DNA of 64,000 bases from assembly GCF_003337555.1 (NCBI RefSeq), contig NZ_QPJK01000007.1:258553-322552 (forward strand), written 5' to 3'. This DNA is from Pseudorhodoferax soli (GTDB lineage Bacteria > Pseudomonadota > Gammaproteobacteria > Burkholderiales > Burkholderiaceae_C). Of this stretch, positions 45,094 to 52,844 are shown in pieces; within the stretch, counting starts at the first letter, position 1; the number at the start of each line of letters is the position of its first letter. The notes under the pieces are model-generated. The model saw only the letters and a list, made by a program, of their open reading frames with translations. It did not search any database and was not told the DNA's origin. The position numbers were made by a program, and so were the translations under genes.

Positions 45094-46421
45094 GCCAGCT
45101 CCTCAACGCGCGTCACGGCCGGCAACGCATAGCGGCCGTCCAGCAGCTCGGCACGCGGCACATAGGCGCGCAGGCACAGGTAGAAGCCACCCACAGGCGC
45201 CGGAAGCCAGTTGGCGCGCGCGGCGGCATCGGCCGGCGCCGCGTGCGCGATGTGCAGCGTGAGCCCGCCATCGGCGTCGCGCTGCAGGCCGGGCGTGCGG
45301 TCGCCGATGGCGTAGCGGTCGATCGGGTTGTCCACCAGCATGTAGTCGCCGCTGTCGTACAGCGTGATCGACCAGAACGCATCCACCGGCGGCAGCGCGC
45401 CGGGCGCGAAGCGCAGCCGGTAGCGCCGGCTGCCGTCGAGCGCCTGGCCGGCGGCGTCGCGCCAGGCGATCGGGTAGGTCGCCTCGCGGCTTTCCAGCAT
45501 GCCGATGTACTTCAGCGCCACGAGCGCGCGGAGCAGATGGTCGCCGCCGAAGCTGCCCTCCACCACCGGCATCAAGGTCCAGCCCGAAGCCGTGACCTCG
45601 CCGGCCTGCTGCTCGCGCATGCGCGGCAGGACCGCGTCGAGCGCGGCCTGCAGCAGGTCGCGCTGGGCCGCGTCCGGCGGGCCGGCGTCGGCGCCGATGC
45701 CCAGCGCCGCGAAACGCGCCCAAAGCGCGGCCTCGGCCGCAGGCGGCGGGTTCTCACGCAACGCGCGGTTGACCTGGTCCACGAAGTGCGCAGCCCCGAG
45801 CGGCGCCTTCGGGTCGCAGGCCGGGTCGAAGGCCAGCGGGCGCGGCGCCGCGCCCGCCTGCCAGTCGGCCAGCGGCCGCACGGTGAAGCCGTCCTGCAGC
45901 GCGTTGACGGCGGCCACGTCCTGCGGGCCGTCGACCAGGATGCGGCCGATGATCCACAGCCAGCGCGTGGGCGCCGCGATGTGCGCGCCAGGCACGTCGA
46001 AACCGGCCGGCAGCGGGCCCGCCCAGCCCGGCGGCGTGACCAGGAACGCGCGCGCCCGGGTGCCCGTGCGCCGCTGGCCGATGTGGGCGAAGGGCTCGGT
46101 GTAGAAGTCCAGCAGGCCCAGCACGTAGTAGCGCCCCGCCGTGTCCGGCACGTCGATCACGAGCGGCCCGGCGCCCAGGTCGAGCCAGGCATTGGTGTAC
46201 AGCGTGTCGTTGTTGGGCGTGACCACGCGGCTCTTGCCGGCGCCCAGCAGTGCGCGCGCATGCGTGAACACGTTGCACCAGCGCTGGCCCTCCGGTGCCG
46301 CGCCGGCGCCATCGGTGCGGCGCGGCGAGGTGGCCGCACGCATGCGGGCCATCTCGTAGAGCGGGTAGGCGCTGACCACGGCCTCTTCGGCCAGCGCTCG
46401 GTTTGCGATCGCGGCCACCAT
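45090..46421 (-). CDS. DUF1254/DUF1214 protein, copy 1
   Basis: A 443-residue protein with an N-terminal DUF1254 domain (VVSAYPLYEMARMRAAT, VVTPNNDTLYTNAWLDLGAGPLVIDVPDTAGRYYVLGLLDFYTEPFAHIG) and a C-terminal DUF1214 domain (RRYRLRFAPGALPPVDAFWSITLYDSGDYMLVDNPIDRYAIGDRTPGL). The function of these domains is not established. There is no obvious signal peptide; relatives are often exported. It follows the second copy by one base and overlaps the MBL gene by 4, so it is firmly in the operon. The two copies share the same domain layout and C-terminal motifs but differ clearly in the N-terminal half. Confidence 0.88.
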   Translation of the reverse strand: MVAAIANRALAEEAVVSAYPLYEMARMRAATSPRRTDGAGAAPEGQRWCNVFTHARALLGAGKSRVVTPNNDTLYTNAWLDLGAGPLVIDVPDTAGRYYVLGLLDFYTEPFAHIGQRRTGTRARAFLVTPPGWAGPLPAGFDVPGAHIAAPTRWLWIIGRILVDGPQDVAAVNALQDGFTVRPLADWQAGAAPRPLAFDPACDPKAPLGAAHFVDQVNRALRENPPPAAEAALWARFAALGIGADAGPPDAAQRDLLQAALDAVLPRMREQQAGEVTASGWTLMPVVEGSFGGDHLLRALVALKYIGMLESREATYPIAWRDAAGQALDGSRRYRLRFAPGALPPVDAFWSITLYDSGDYMLVDNPIDRYAIGDRTPGLQRDADGGLTLHIAHAAPADAAARANWLPAPVGGFYLCLRAYVPRAELLDGRYALPAVTRVEELA

Positions 46422-46422
46422 C

Positions 46423-47802
46423 TCAGGCCTCCACCGCTTGGAGCGCCGGGATGCGCCAGCTGCGCACGCCCTCGCGCGGGTGGTACAGGCGCAGGATCAG
46501 GTAGAAGGGGCCGGCCGGCGTCGGCAGCCAGTTCGCGGTGCGTGGCGGCGGCGTGTGGCCGAAGTCGATCTGCAGGCTGCCGTCGGCGTCGAATTGCAGG
46601 CCCGGCGTGCGGTCGCCGATGGCGTGCCGGCGCGCTGCGTTGCGGTACAGGAAGCGGTCGGCGTCGTACAGCGTGACCGACCAGAAGGCCTCGGCCGGCG
46701 GCATCTCGTCGGGCGCGAAACGCAGCGTGTAGCGGCGGCGCCCGTCCAGCGGCGCGCCCTGGCTGTCGAAATGGCCGGCACCGTACAACGCCTCGTCCGT
46801 GGCCAGGGCGCCCAGCCCGATGTAGGCCGTCAGCGCGCGCGCCAGGTAGTCGTGGCCATAGCGGCCTGCGCGCGAGGCCAGCACCCAGGGCCGGGCGCGG
46901 CGGCTGCGCGCGGCCGCGGCCACCAGCGCGACGCCTTCGGCGAAGCCTTCGACCAGGCCTGCACGCAGCGGCGCGTCCATGCCGTCCCAGGCCAGGTTGC
47001 CACCGGCCACCAGCCCGGCCTGGCCGAACCAGGCGACGAGGCCCTGGTCCTCGGTGCGGCCCGGCGCGTCGGCGAGCGCGCGGCACAGGTTGGCGAAGAA
47101 CGGCGGCGCCACCTGCGCGGCGGGTTGGCCCTGCTCGAAGCAGGCGGCCATCGCGTCGAAGGGCGCGCCTTCCCAGTTCTCGACGCCGCGCGGCCGCCGC
47201 CCGGTCAGCGTGCCCGGCGCGGGCGCCAGCCCGATGCCGGCCTGCAGCGCGCGCGCGGCCGGCCAGTCGGCCTCGTCGCCGGCGAGGATGCGGCCGATCA
47301 GCCAGACCAGCGTGGTCGGGCAGCGCAACACGCGGTGGCCCGCCAGCGCCTCGGGCACCTGGCCACCCGGCCCCACCAGCAGCACCGTCTCGCCCACCGC
47401 CGCGCAGTTGCGCGGGCCGAGGTTCTCGAAGTTCTCTGTGTACGCGTCGTACAGCGCGAGCACGAAATAGCGGCCCCGATGCGCGGCCGAAGACGGCACC
47501 GTCAGCAGGCGCGGTCCGTCGCCCAGGTGGATCCAGCCCGTGCTGTAGAGCAGGTCGTTGGCCGGCGTGACGATGTCGCGGTCCTGGTCGGTCGAGGGGC
47601 GCGGGCTGTGGTGCAGCCGGTCGATCGGCACGCGTGCGTCCGAGCCCTCGTCCGCGCCTGCCGCCGCCGCCGAGGTCTGCAGCCGGCAGGTGCGGAAGGA
47701 TTCGACCAGCGGGTAGCCGTAGACGAAGGCCGACAGGCCGATGGCGCGGGCCTGGGCCTGGCGCGCGGCGGCCAGAGCGGCCGGGGATGGTGGGGTATGC
47801 AT
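46423..47802 (-). CDS. DUF1254/DUF1214 protein, copy 2
   Basis: A 459-residue paralogue of the gene downstream. DUF1254 is seen in AFVYGYPLVESFRTCRLQTSA and DIVTPANDLLYSTGWIHLGDGPRLLTVPSS... RYFVLALYDAYTENFENLG; DUF1214 in RRRYTLRFAPDEMPPAEAFWSVTLYDADRFLYRNAARRHAIGDRTPGLQFDADGSLQ. The central part (about 200-320) is poorly conserved between the copies. No signal peptide is evident. GGAG lies before the ATG. Tandem DUF1254 genes with a synthetase, two receptors and a porin suggest that both act on one imported compound. That is inference. Confidence 0.88.
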   Translation of the reverse strand: MHTPPSPAALAAARQAQARAIGLSAFVYGYPLVESFRTCRLQTSAAAAGADEGSDARVPIDRLHHSPRPSTDQDRDIVTPANDLLYSTGWIHLGDGPRLLTVPSSAAHRGRYFVLALYDAYTENFENLGPRNCAAVGETVLLVGPGGQVPEALAGHRVLRCPTTLVWLIGRILAGDEADWPAARALQAGIGLAPAPGTLTGRRPRGVENWEGAPFDAMAACFEQGQPAAQVAPPFFANLCRALADAPGRTEDQGLVAWFGQAGLVAGGNLAWDGMDAPLRAGLVEGFAEGVALVAAAARSRRARPWVLASRAGRYGHDYLARALTAYIGLGALATDEALYGAGHFDSQGAPLDGRRRYTLRFAPDEMPPAEAFWSVTLYDADRFLYRNAARRHAIGDRTPGLQFDADGSLQIDFGHTPPPRTANWLPTPAGPFYLILRLYHPREGVRSWRIPALQAVEA

Positions 47803-47827
47803 GGGGTGGTCTCCTGGTTCGACGGTT

Positions 47828-48817
47828 TCAGTCCAGCTTGACGCCGGTGGCCTGGATCAGCCGCAGCGTGACGGGCAGCGACTGGCGGTAGGCGGCCGCG
47901 GCTTCCTCGGGCGTGTTCCCGACCGGCTCGGCACCGAGCTCTTCGATGCGGCGGCTGACCTCGGGCTGGCGCACGGTCTCGGCCACGGCGCGGCCGATCC
48001 TGGCCACCACCGCGTCGGGCGTGCGGGCCGGCGCCATCAGCGAGGTCGGCCCGGTCTGGGCGTAGACCTCGTCGGGGTAGCCCTGCTCGGCGAAGGTCGG
48101 CACCGTGGGCAGCGCCCGTGCGCGCCGCGTGCCGGCCACGGCCAGCGGACGCAGCTTGCCGGCCGCGATATAGGGCTGCAGCGTGGTGACGGAGCCCACG
48201 GTCATCTGGATGGTGCCGGCGATCAGGTCGATCGCCATCGGCCCCTCGCCCTTGTAAGGCACGTGCAGGGTGCGCAGGCCGTAGGTCTTGTCCATGTAGA
48301 CCTGGACCTGGTGCGGCTGCGTGCCGGGTCCCCAGGAGCCCATGGCATAGCGCCCCGGTGCCTGCTTCAGCGCGGCGACCAGGCTGCCGACGTCCTGCGC
48401 CGGCACCGAGGGGTGCACCGCCAGCACCGTGCGCATGGTGGCGACGTCGGAGACCATGCGCAGGTCGGTGCGCGGGTCGTACGGCAGCTTGCCGTACAGC
48501 GCGAGGTTGGCGGCCACGGGGCCCGGCGTGGTCAGCAGCAGCGTGTGGCCGTCGGGCGCGCTCTTGGCCACATGGTCGGTGCCGATGATGCCGCCCGCGC
48601 CGCTGCGGTTCTCCACCACCACGGGCTGGCCCAGCTTCCTGGAGAGCCTCTCGGCCAACAGGCGCGCCAACGTGTCGGTCGAGCCGCCGGGCTGGTACTG
48701 CACGATGATGCGGACCGGCTTGGACGGGTAGTCCGGCTCGGCCGCGCCCGCCATGCCGAGCCAACCCAGGGACGGCAGCGCCAATGCACCGCCCAGCAGG
48801 TGGCGGCGGCGCGTCAT
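47828..48817 (-). CDS. Bug-family (TctC-type) periplasmic solute receptor, third gene of the porin operon
   Basis: A 329-residue receptor with a signal (MTRRRHLLGGALALPSLGWLGMAGAAE; the RRR start is Tat-like). Bug motifs: YPSKPVRIIVQYQPGGSTDTLARLLAERLS, GQPVVVENRSGAGGIIGTDHVAKS, KLPYDPRTDLRMVSDVA and YAMGSWGPGTQPHQVQVYM. Its ATG overlaps the acyl-CoA synthetase stop by 4 bases (ATGA). Together with the receptor at 42818 it gives the operon two receptors of different sequence, perhaps for two related acids. Confidence 0.9.
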   Translation of the reverse strand: MTRRRHLLGGALALPSLGWLGMAGAAEPDYPSKPVRIIVQYQPGGSTDTLARLLAERLSRKLGQPVVVENRSGAGGIIGTDHVAKSAPDGHTLLLTTPGPVAANLALYGKLPYDPRTDLRMVSDVATMRTVLAVHPSVPAQDVGSLVAALKQAPGRYAMGSWGPGTQPHQVQVYMDKTYGLRTLHVPYKGEGPMAIDLIAGTIQMTVGSVTTLQPYIAAGKLRPLAVAGTRRARALPTVPTFAEQGYPDEVYAQTGPTSLMAPARTPDAVVARIGRAVAETVRQPEVSRRIEELGAEPVGNTPEEAAAAYRQSLPVTLRLIQATGVKLD

Positions 48818-50931
48818 GCGGCGCTCCCGACGACCAGCGCGTCCACCGCCACGCAGCCGCCCTCGCCCGCCGGGCGCGCGATCAGCGGATTGATCTCCGC
48901 GCTGGCCAGCGTGTCGCCGGCGCGCAGCGCGAAGTCCGCAAGCGCCTGCAGCGTGGCGGCCAGGGCGTCCCGGTCCACCGGCGGGCGGCCGCGCGCACCG
49001 TCCAGGATGGCGGCACCGCGCAGTTCGCGCAGCATGGCCTGCGCGTCGCCCGGCGCCAGCGGCAGCGGGCGCAGCGCCACGTCGCGCAGCGTCTCCACAT
49101 GGATGCCGCCCAGGCCGAACATCAGGATGGGCCCGAACACCGGGTCGCGGTGCACGCCGGCGATGCACTCCACGCCGGCGCCATCCACCATGCGCGCCAC
49201 GAGCGCGCCGTCCAGCCGCGCACCGGGCAGCGCGGCCCGCGCGCTGACGCGGGTGCGTTCGAACGCGGCGCGCACCTGGGCTGCGCCCTGCAGCCGCAGC
49301 GCCACGCCGCCCACGTCGGACTTGTGCGCGATGTCGGCGCTGACGACCTTCAGGGCCACCGCACCGCCCAGGGCTTCGGCCGCCGCGGCAGCCTCGTCGG
49401 CGCCATGCACCACCCGGTAAGCGACCACGGGCACGCCCGCATCGGCCAGCAGCGCGAGCGCCGCCGGCTCGGACAAGGCGCCCGGCGCCAGCACGACCGG
49501 GGTGCCCCGCGGGGGCGCGGCAGCGGCCACCGCCGCACCGGGCGCGGGCAGGCCGGCCAGCGCGGCGATGGTGCGGATGCCGTCCGACGGGTCGGCGAAC
49601 ACCAGGCAGCGCATGGCCTCCAGTTCGGCGCGCCGCGCGGGCGACAGCAGCGTGCTGATGGCCAGCAGCGTGTCGGGATAGGCCTCGCGCAACGCGGCCA
49701 CGAGGCTGCGCAACACCGGCCAGAACGCATCCGACGCGCCGGCCGCCGCCAGGAAGCCCAGCCACGATGCAAAGCGCTGGTCGTCCAGCATCACGCGTGC
49801 GCTGCGCTCCATCAACGTCATGTCGTTGGTGACCTGGCCGGTGATGTCGACCGGGTTGCGCGGCGCCGCGAACGGCACCCAGTCGCGCAGGCGGTCCTGC
49901 GCGGCAGTGCTGAGCGGCCGCACATCCAGGCCCTGGGCGCAGGCATCGTCTGCCATCAGCGCGCCGACGCCGCCCGACAGCGTGAACAGCCCGATCGAGC
50001 GGTCGCGCGGCCGGCCCGCCACTGCGGCGCTGTGGGCCAGGTCGAAGAACTCGGTCAGCGTGCGCGCGCGCAGCACGCCGTAGCGGCGGAAGACCGCGTC
50101 GTAGACCGCGTCGTCGCCGGCCAGAGCCGCCGTGTGCGAGGCAGCGGCCTGCGCACCCAGTGCGGTGCTGCCGACCTTGACCATCACCACCGGCTTGCCC
50201 GCGGCCTGCGCCAGCGCCAGCGCCGCGCGCAGCCGCGGGCCGTCGCGGCAGCCCTCGATGTAGCCCATGATCACGTCGGTGCCCGGATCCTGCGCGAGCC
50301 AGGCCAGGCAGTCGGCGAACTGCACATCGGCCTCGTTGCCAGTGGTGGCCCAGAGCGACAAACCGACGCCGCGCTCGCGCGCCATGGCATAGGCATAGGC
50401 GCCGAACGCACCCGACTGGCTGACCAGCCCGATGCGCCCGGGCTGCACGCGCCCCACGTTGGGCGCGGGCGAGAAGGTCGCGTACACATGGCGCGCGACG
50501 TTCATAAAGCCCAGGCAGTTCGGCCCGATCAGCCGCACGCCGGCCGCACGCGCCCTGGCGCCCAGCCGTGCCTGTGCCGCCGCCCCGTCCGCGCCGATCT
50601 CGGCGAAGCCCGACGAGAACAGCACCACGCCCTTGACGCCAGCGGCCACCGCGTCGTCGAACGCACCATCCACCAGCGGCGCGGGCACGGCCAGGATCGC
50701 CAGGTCCACCGGCTGGCCGATGGCGCGCAGGCTGGGCCAGGCCGGCAGGTCCTGGATGCGGTCGGCCTTCGGGTTGACGGGATACACGGCACCGCCGAAG
50801 CCGAAGCGGCGCTGGTAGTCGACCGGGATGCCACCGATCTTCTGCGCGTTGGACGATGCGCCCACCACCGCGATGGAGCGCGGTGCGAACAAGGCCGACA
50901 GGCCGGCATGCTGGGAAGTGAAGAGGTCCAT
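48814..50931 (-). CDS. NDP-forming acyl-CoA synthetase, fused alpha and beta domains
   Basis: A 705-residue protein of the acetyl-CoA synthetase (NDP-forming)/succinyl-CoA synthetase superfamily. In order: CoA-binding domain (LFAPRSIAVVGASSNAQKIGGIPVDYQRRFGFGGAVYPVNPKADRI), ligase domain with the phosphohistidine region ASHTAALAGDDAVYDAVFRRYG (about residue 255), and a C-terminal ATP-grasp domain (ALALLADAGVPVVAYRVV, VALKVVSADIAHKSDVGGVALRL, FGPILMFGLGGIHVE, SAEINPLIARP). It should join a carboxylic acid to CoA with ATP or GTP. The acid is unknown. It follows the porin gene by 11 bases and overlaps the Bug gene by 4. Confidence 0.92.
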   Translation of the reverse strand: MDLFTSQHAGLSALFAPRSIAVVGASSNAQKIGGIPVDYQRRFGFGGAVYPVNPKADRIQDLPAWPSLRAIGQPVDLAILAVPAPLVDGAFDDAVAAGVKGVVLFSSGFAEIGADGAAAQARLGARARAAGVRLIGPNCLGFMNVARHVYATFSPAPNVGRVQPGRIGLVSQSGAFGAYAYAMARERGVGLSLWATTGNEADVQFADCLAWLAQDPGTDVIMGYIEGCRDGPRLRAALALAQAAGKPVVMVKVGSTALGAQAAASHTAALAGDDAVYDAVFRRYGVLRARTLTEFFDLAHSAAVAGRPRDRSIGLFTLSGGVGALMADDACAQGLDVRPLSTAAQDRLRDWVPFAAPRNPVDITGQVTNDMTLMERSARVMLDDQRFASWLGFLAAAGASDAFWPVLRSLVAALREAYPDTLLAISTLLSPARRAELEAMRCLVFADPSDGIRTIAALAGLPAPGAAVAAAAPPRGTPVVLAPGALSEPAALALLADAGVPVVAYRVVHGADEAAAAAEALGGAVALKVVSADIAHKSDVGGVALRLQGAAQVRAAFERTRVSARAALPGARLDGALVARMVDGAGVECIAGVHRDPVFGPILMFGLGGIHVETLRDVALRPLPLAPGDAQAMLRELRGAAILDGARGRPPVDRDALAATLQALADFALRAGDTLASAEINPLIARPAGEGGCVAVDALVVGSAA

Positions 50932-50942
50932 GGTCCTGGCTT

Positions 50943-51998
50943 TCAGAAGGTGTGGCGGATGCCCGCCGCGAGCACGCGCACGCCATCGCCGCTGTCCGCA
51001 ACAACGGGAACGCCGGCCAGCGTTGCCGAGGCGCCGCTGCGGTTGTCCAGGCCGAGCCAGCGCGCGTACAGCGCGGTGCGCTTGCTCAGGTGGTGGTCGT
51101 AGCCCAGCGTCCAGGCGACTTGCGCGCGCGCGCTGCCGTCCACCTTGCGCCGGATCGCCTCGACGATCAGCGTGGACACCGGGGTGACGGGGTACGAGGC
51201 ACCGAGCGCGAACAGCACGGCGTCCGGCACGCCCGGCAGACGCGCCGTGGTGCGCATCCCGTGCGCGTACAGCGCCAGATCGGTGAACTGGTAGCTCGCG
51301 CTCAGCGCGTGGTAGGTGGTGACGGCCGGCACTGCCACCGGCGCCGCGGCCGAGCCGGAGCGCACACGCTGGAACGCATAGCCCACGTACCAGGGTTTGC
51401 GCTGCCAGCCGAACGCGGCGCCCTTGAACTCCCCGCTGCGCCGGCTCGACGTGGCCGCCTTGCCCGGCGCATAGGCGATGTCTGCGACGAAGGGGCTGGC
51501 CACGGGCGTGCGGTAGCGCAGCATGCCGCTGGCGCGCGCTGCAAACGCCGTGATGCCGGGCTGCGCGTCGGTGGCCGACACCAGGTTCAGCGGCGAGAAC
51601 ACGGCGTTCACGCCGTAGGGATCGGCCTTGAACAGCGTGTAGAACATCGGCGTGTACATGCGGCCCGCGTCGAGCTGGCCCCAGGCGCCGGAGAGGCCCA
51701 CGAAGGCCTGGCGCGAGAACGCGAGGCTGGGACCGGGCAGCGTGCCGGCGCCGGTTTCGGGGTTGTAGCCGGCCTCCAGCAGAAAATGCGCTTCGAGACC
51801 GCCGCCGAGGTCCTCGGTGCCGCGAAAGCCGATGCGCGAGGCGGTGTGTCCGCCATCCTTGAGCCCTGTCGTGGTATGGCCGCCCGAACTGTCGCGCGAC
51901 AGGTACAGGTCGGCCGTGCCGTAGAGCGTCACGCTGCTTTGCGCGCACGCACCGCCCCACGCCGCGAGCGCGAACACCGCGCCGGCTGTCTTGTTCAT
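50943..51998 (-). CDS. Outer-membrane porin (Gram-negative type)
   Basis: A 351-residue porin. The signal MNKTAGAVFALAAWGGACA is followed by QSSVTLYGTADLYLSRDSSGG, the standard N-terminus of Burkholderiales trimeric porins (SSVTLYGxxDxgl). SRIGFRGTEDLGGGLEAHFLLEAGYNPETG and SRQAFVGLSGAWGQLDAGRMYTP are also typical, and the protein ends in Phe (GIRHTF), needed for BAM insertion. It gives small solutes passage across the outer membrane. It is the first gene of the seven-gene operon, with a candidate -10 and a Crp-family palindrome upstream. Confidence 0.94.
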   Translation of the reverse strand: MNKTAGAVFALAAWGGACAQSSVTLYGTADLYLSRDSSGGHTTTGLKDGGHTASRIGFRGTEDLGGGLEAHFLLEAGYNPETGAGTLPGPSLAFSRQAFVGLSGAWGQLDAGRMYTPMFYTLFKADPYGVNAVFSPLNLVSATDAQPGITAFAARASGMLRYRTPVASPFVADIAYAPGKAATSSRRSGEFKGAAFGWQRKPWYVGYAFQRVRSGSAAAPVAVPAVTTYHALSASYQFTDLALYAHGMRTTARLPGVPDAVLFALGASYPVTPVSTLIVEAIRRKVDGSARAQVAWTLGYDHHLSKRTALYARWLGLDNRSGASATLAGVPVVADSGDGVRVLAAGIRHTF

Positions 51999-52055
51999 CT
52001 GCCTTGTCTCCGTGCTTGTAATGACCGGCTCTACGATAGAAACGCCTGCCGAACG

Positions 52056-52079
52056 AATCTGTCAACGCGTTGACAGATT
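52056..52079. promoter_or_regulatory. Perfect 24-bp palindrome, probable Crp-family operator
   Basis: AATCTGTCAACG is followed at once by its exact reverse complement. The core TGTCA-N6-TGACA has the same layout as the CRP site TGTGA-N6-TCACA. Its centre is 41.5 bases upstream of the start predicted from a -10-like TATCGT for the porin (minus strand, 52038-52033), the position for class II activation. It is also 27 bases before the GTG of the divergent Crp-family gene, so it may autoregulate. Confidence 0.78.
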
Positions 52080-52106
52080 TGCCAACATGGCGCCCGTGAG
52101 AACCCT

Positions 52107-52838
52107 GTGACGCAGACCGACCCCACCCTTGCCGACGGCACCGACAGTGCCGCGCTGATGACCCGCGCGCTGCGGCTGGTGCAGCTGTTCAGCACCTGGC
52201 CCGATGCGAGGCTGGCGCAACTGATCCGCTCGGCCCGCCTGCACCGCTACACGCGGCGCACGCAGCTGCTGTCCGACGACCGGCACAAGCGCGAACTGCT
52301 GGCGGTGGTCTCGGGCTGCCTGGAGATCAGCAGCAGCAGCGCGCAGGGCCGCAAGTACGTCAACACGCTGCTCGGCGCGGGCCAGGTGGCGCCGCTGGTG
52401 CGCCTGCTCGACGATGTGCCGCTGCCCTACGACTACCACGCGCACGAGGACTCGGTGATCGTCCACCTGCCCTGCGACGCAGTGATCGCCGTGCTCGATG
52501 CGGAACCGGTGCTGTGGCGGGGCGTGGCCCAGCTGGCGCTGCAGCGCCAGCGCCAGAGCGTCGCGCTGCTGCAGAACCAGATGCTGGCGCCGGTGCGCGC
52601 CCGCGTGGCGGCCACGCTGCTGAGCCTGGCGCAGATCTACGGTGCACAGGACCAGGGCGGCCTGGACCTGCGCGTTCGGCTCTCGCAGAACGACCTGGCG
52701 GCCATGCTCTCGCTGTCGCGCCAGACCATCAACAAGGAGCTGGGCCGGCTGGTCGAGGAGGCCGTGATCGAACGCCGGTACAAGCACATCACCATCGTCG
52801 ATGGCGAGGCACTGCGCCGCATCGCGGCGCTGCCCTGA
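52107..52838 (+). CDS. Crp/Fnr-family transcriptional regulator
   Basis: A 243-residue regulator. The N-terminal cyclic-nucleotide-binding-like beta-roll spans about residues 25-140 but lacks the usual cAMP phosphate motif and has no Cys cluster for iron-sulfur sensing. The C-terminal winged helix contains RVRLSQNDLAAMLSLSRQTINKELGRLVEEAVIERRYKHITI, where SRQTINKEL is the recognition helix (consensus SRxTVxRxL). The start is GTG; no ATG fits before the domain. It is divergent from the porin operon across a perfect palindrome and is the best candidate to control it. The signal is unknown. Confidence 0.88.
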   Translation: MTQTDPTLADGTDSAALMTRALRLVQLFSTWPDARLAQLIRSARLHRYTRRTQLLSDDRHKRELLAVVSGCLEISSSSAQGRKYVNTLLGAGQVAPLVRLLDDVPLPYDYHAHEDSVIVHLPCDAVIAVLDAEPVLWRGVAQLALQRQRQSVALLQNQMLAPVRARVAATLLSLAQIYGAQDQGGLDLRVRLSQNDLAAMLSLSRQTINKELGRLVEEAVIERRYKHITIVDGEALRRIAALP

Positions 52839-52844
52839 GCGGAC

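Noticed and set aside
48814-52065. 1083-codon frame extending the acyl-CoA synthetase upstream
   Set aside because: The extra N-terminal 378 codons lie across the porin gene in another frame; the synthetase family begins near MDLFTSQHAGLSALFAPRS.
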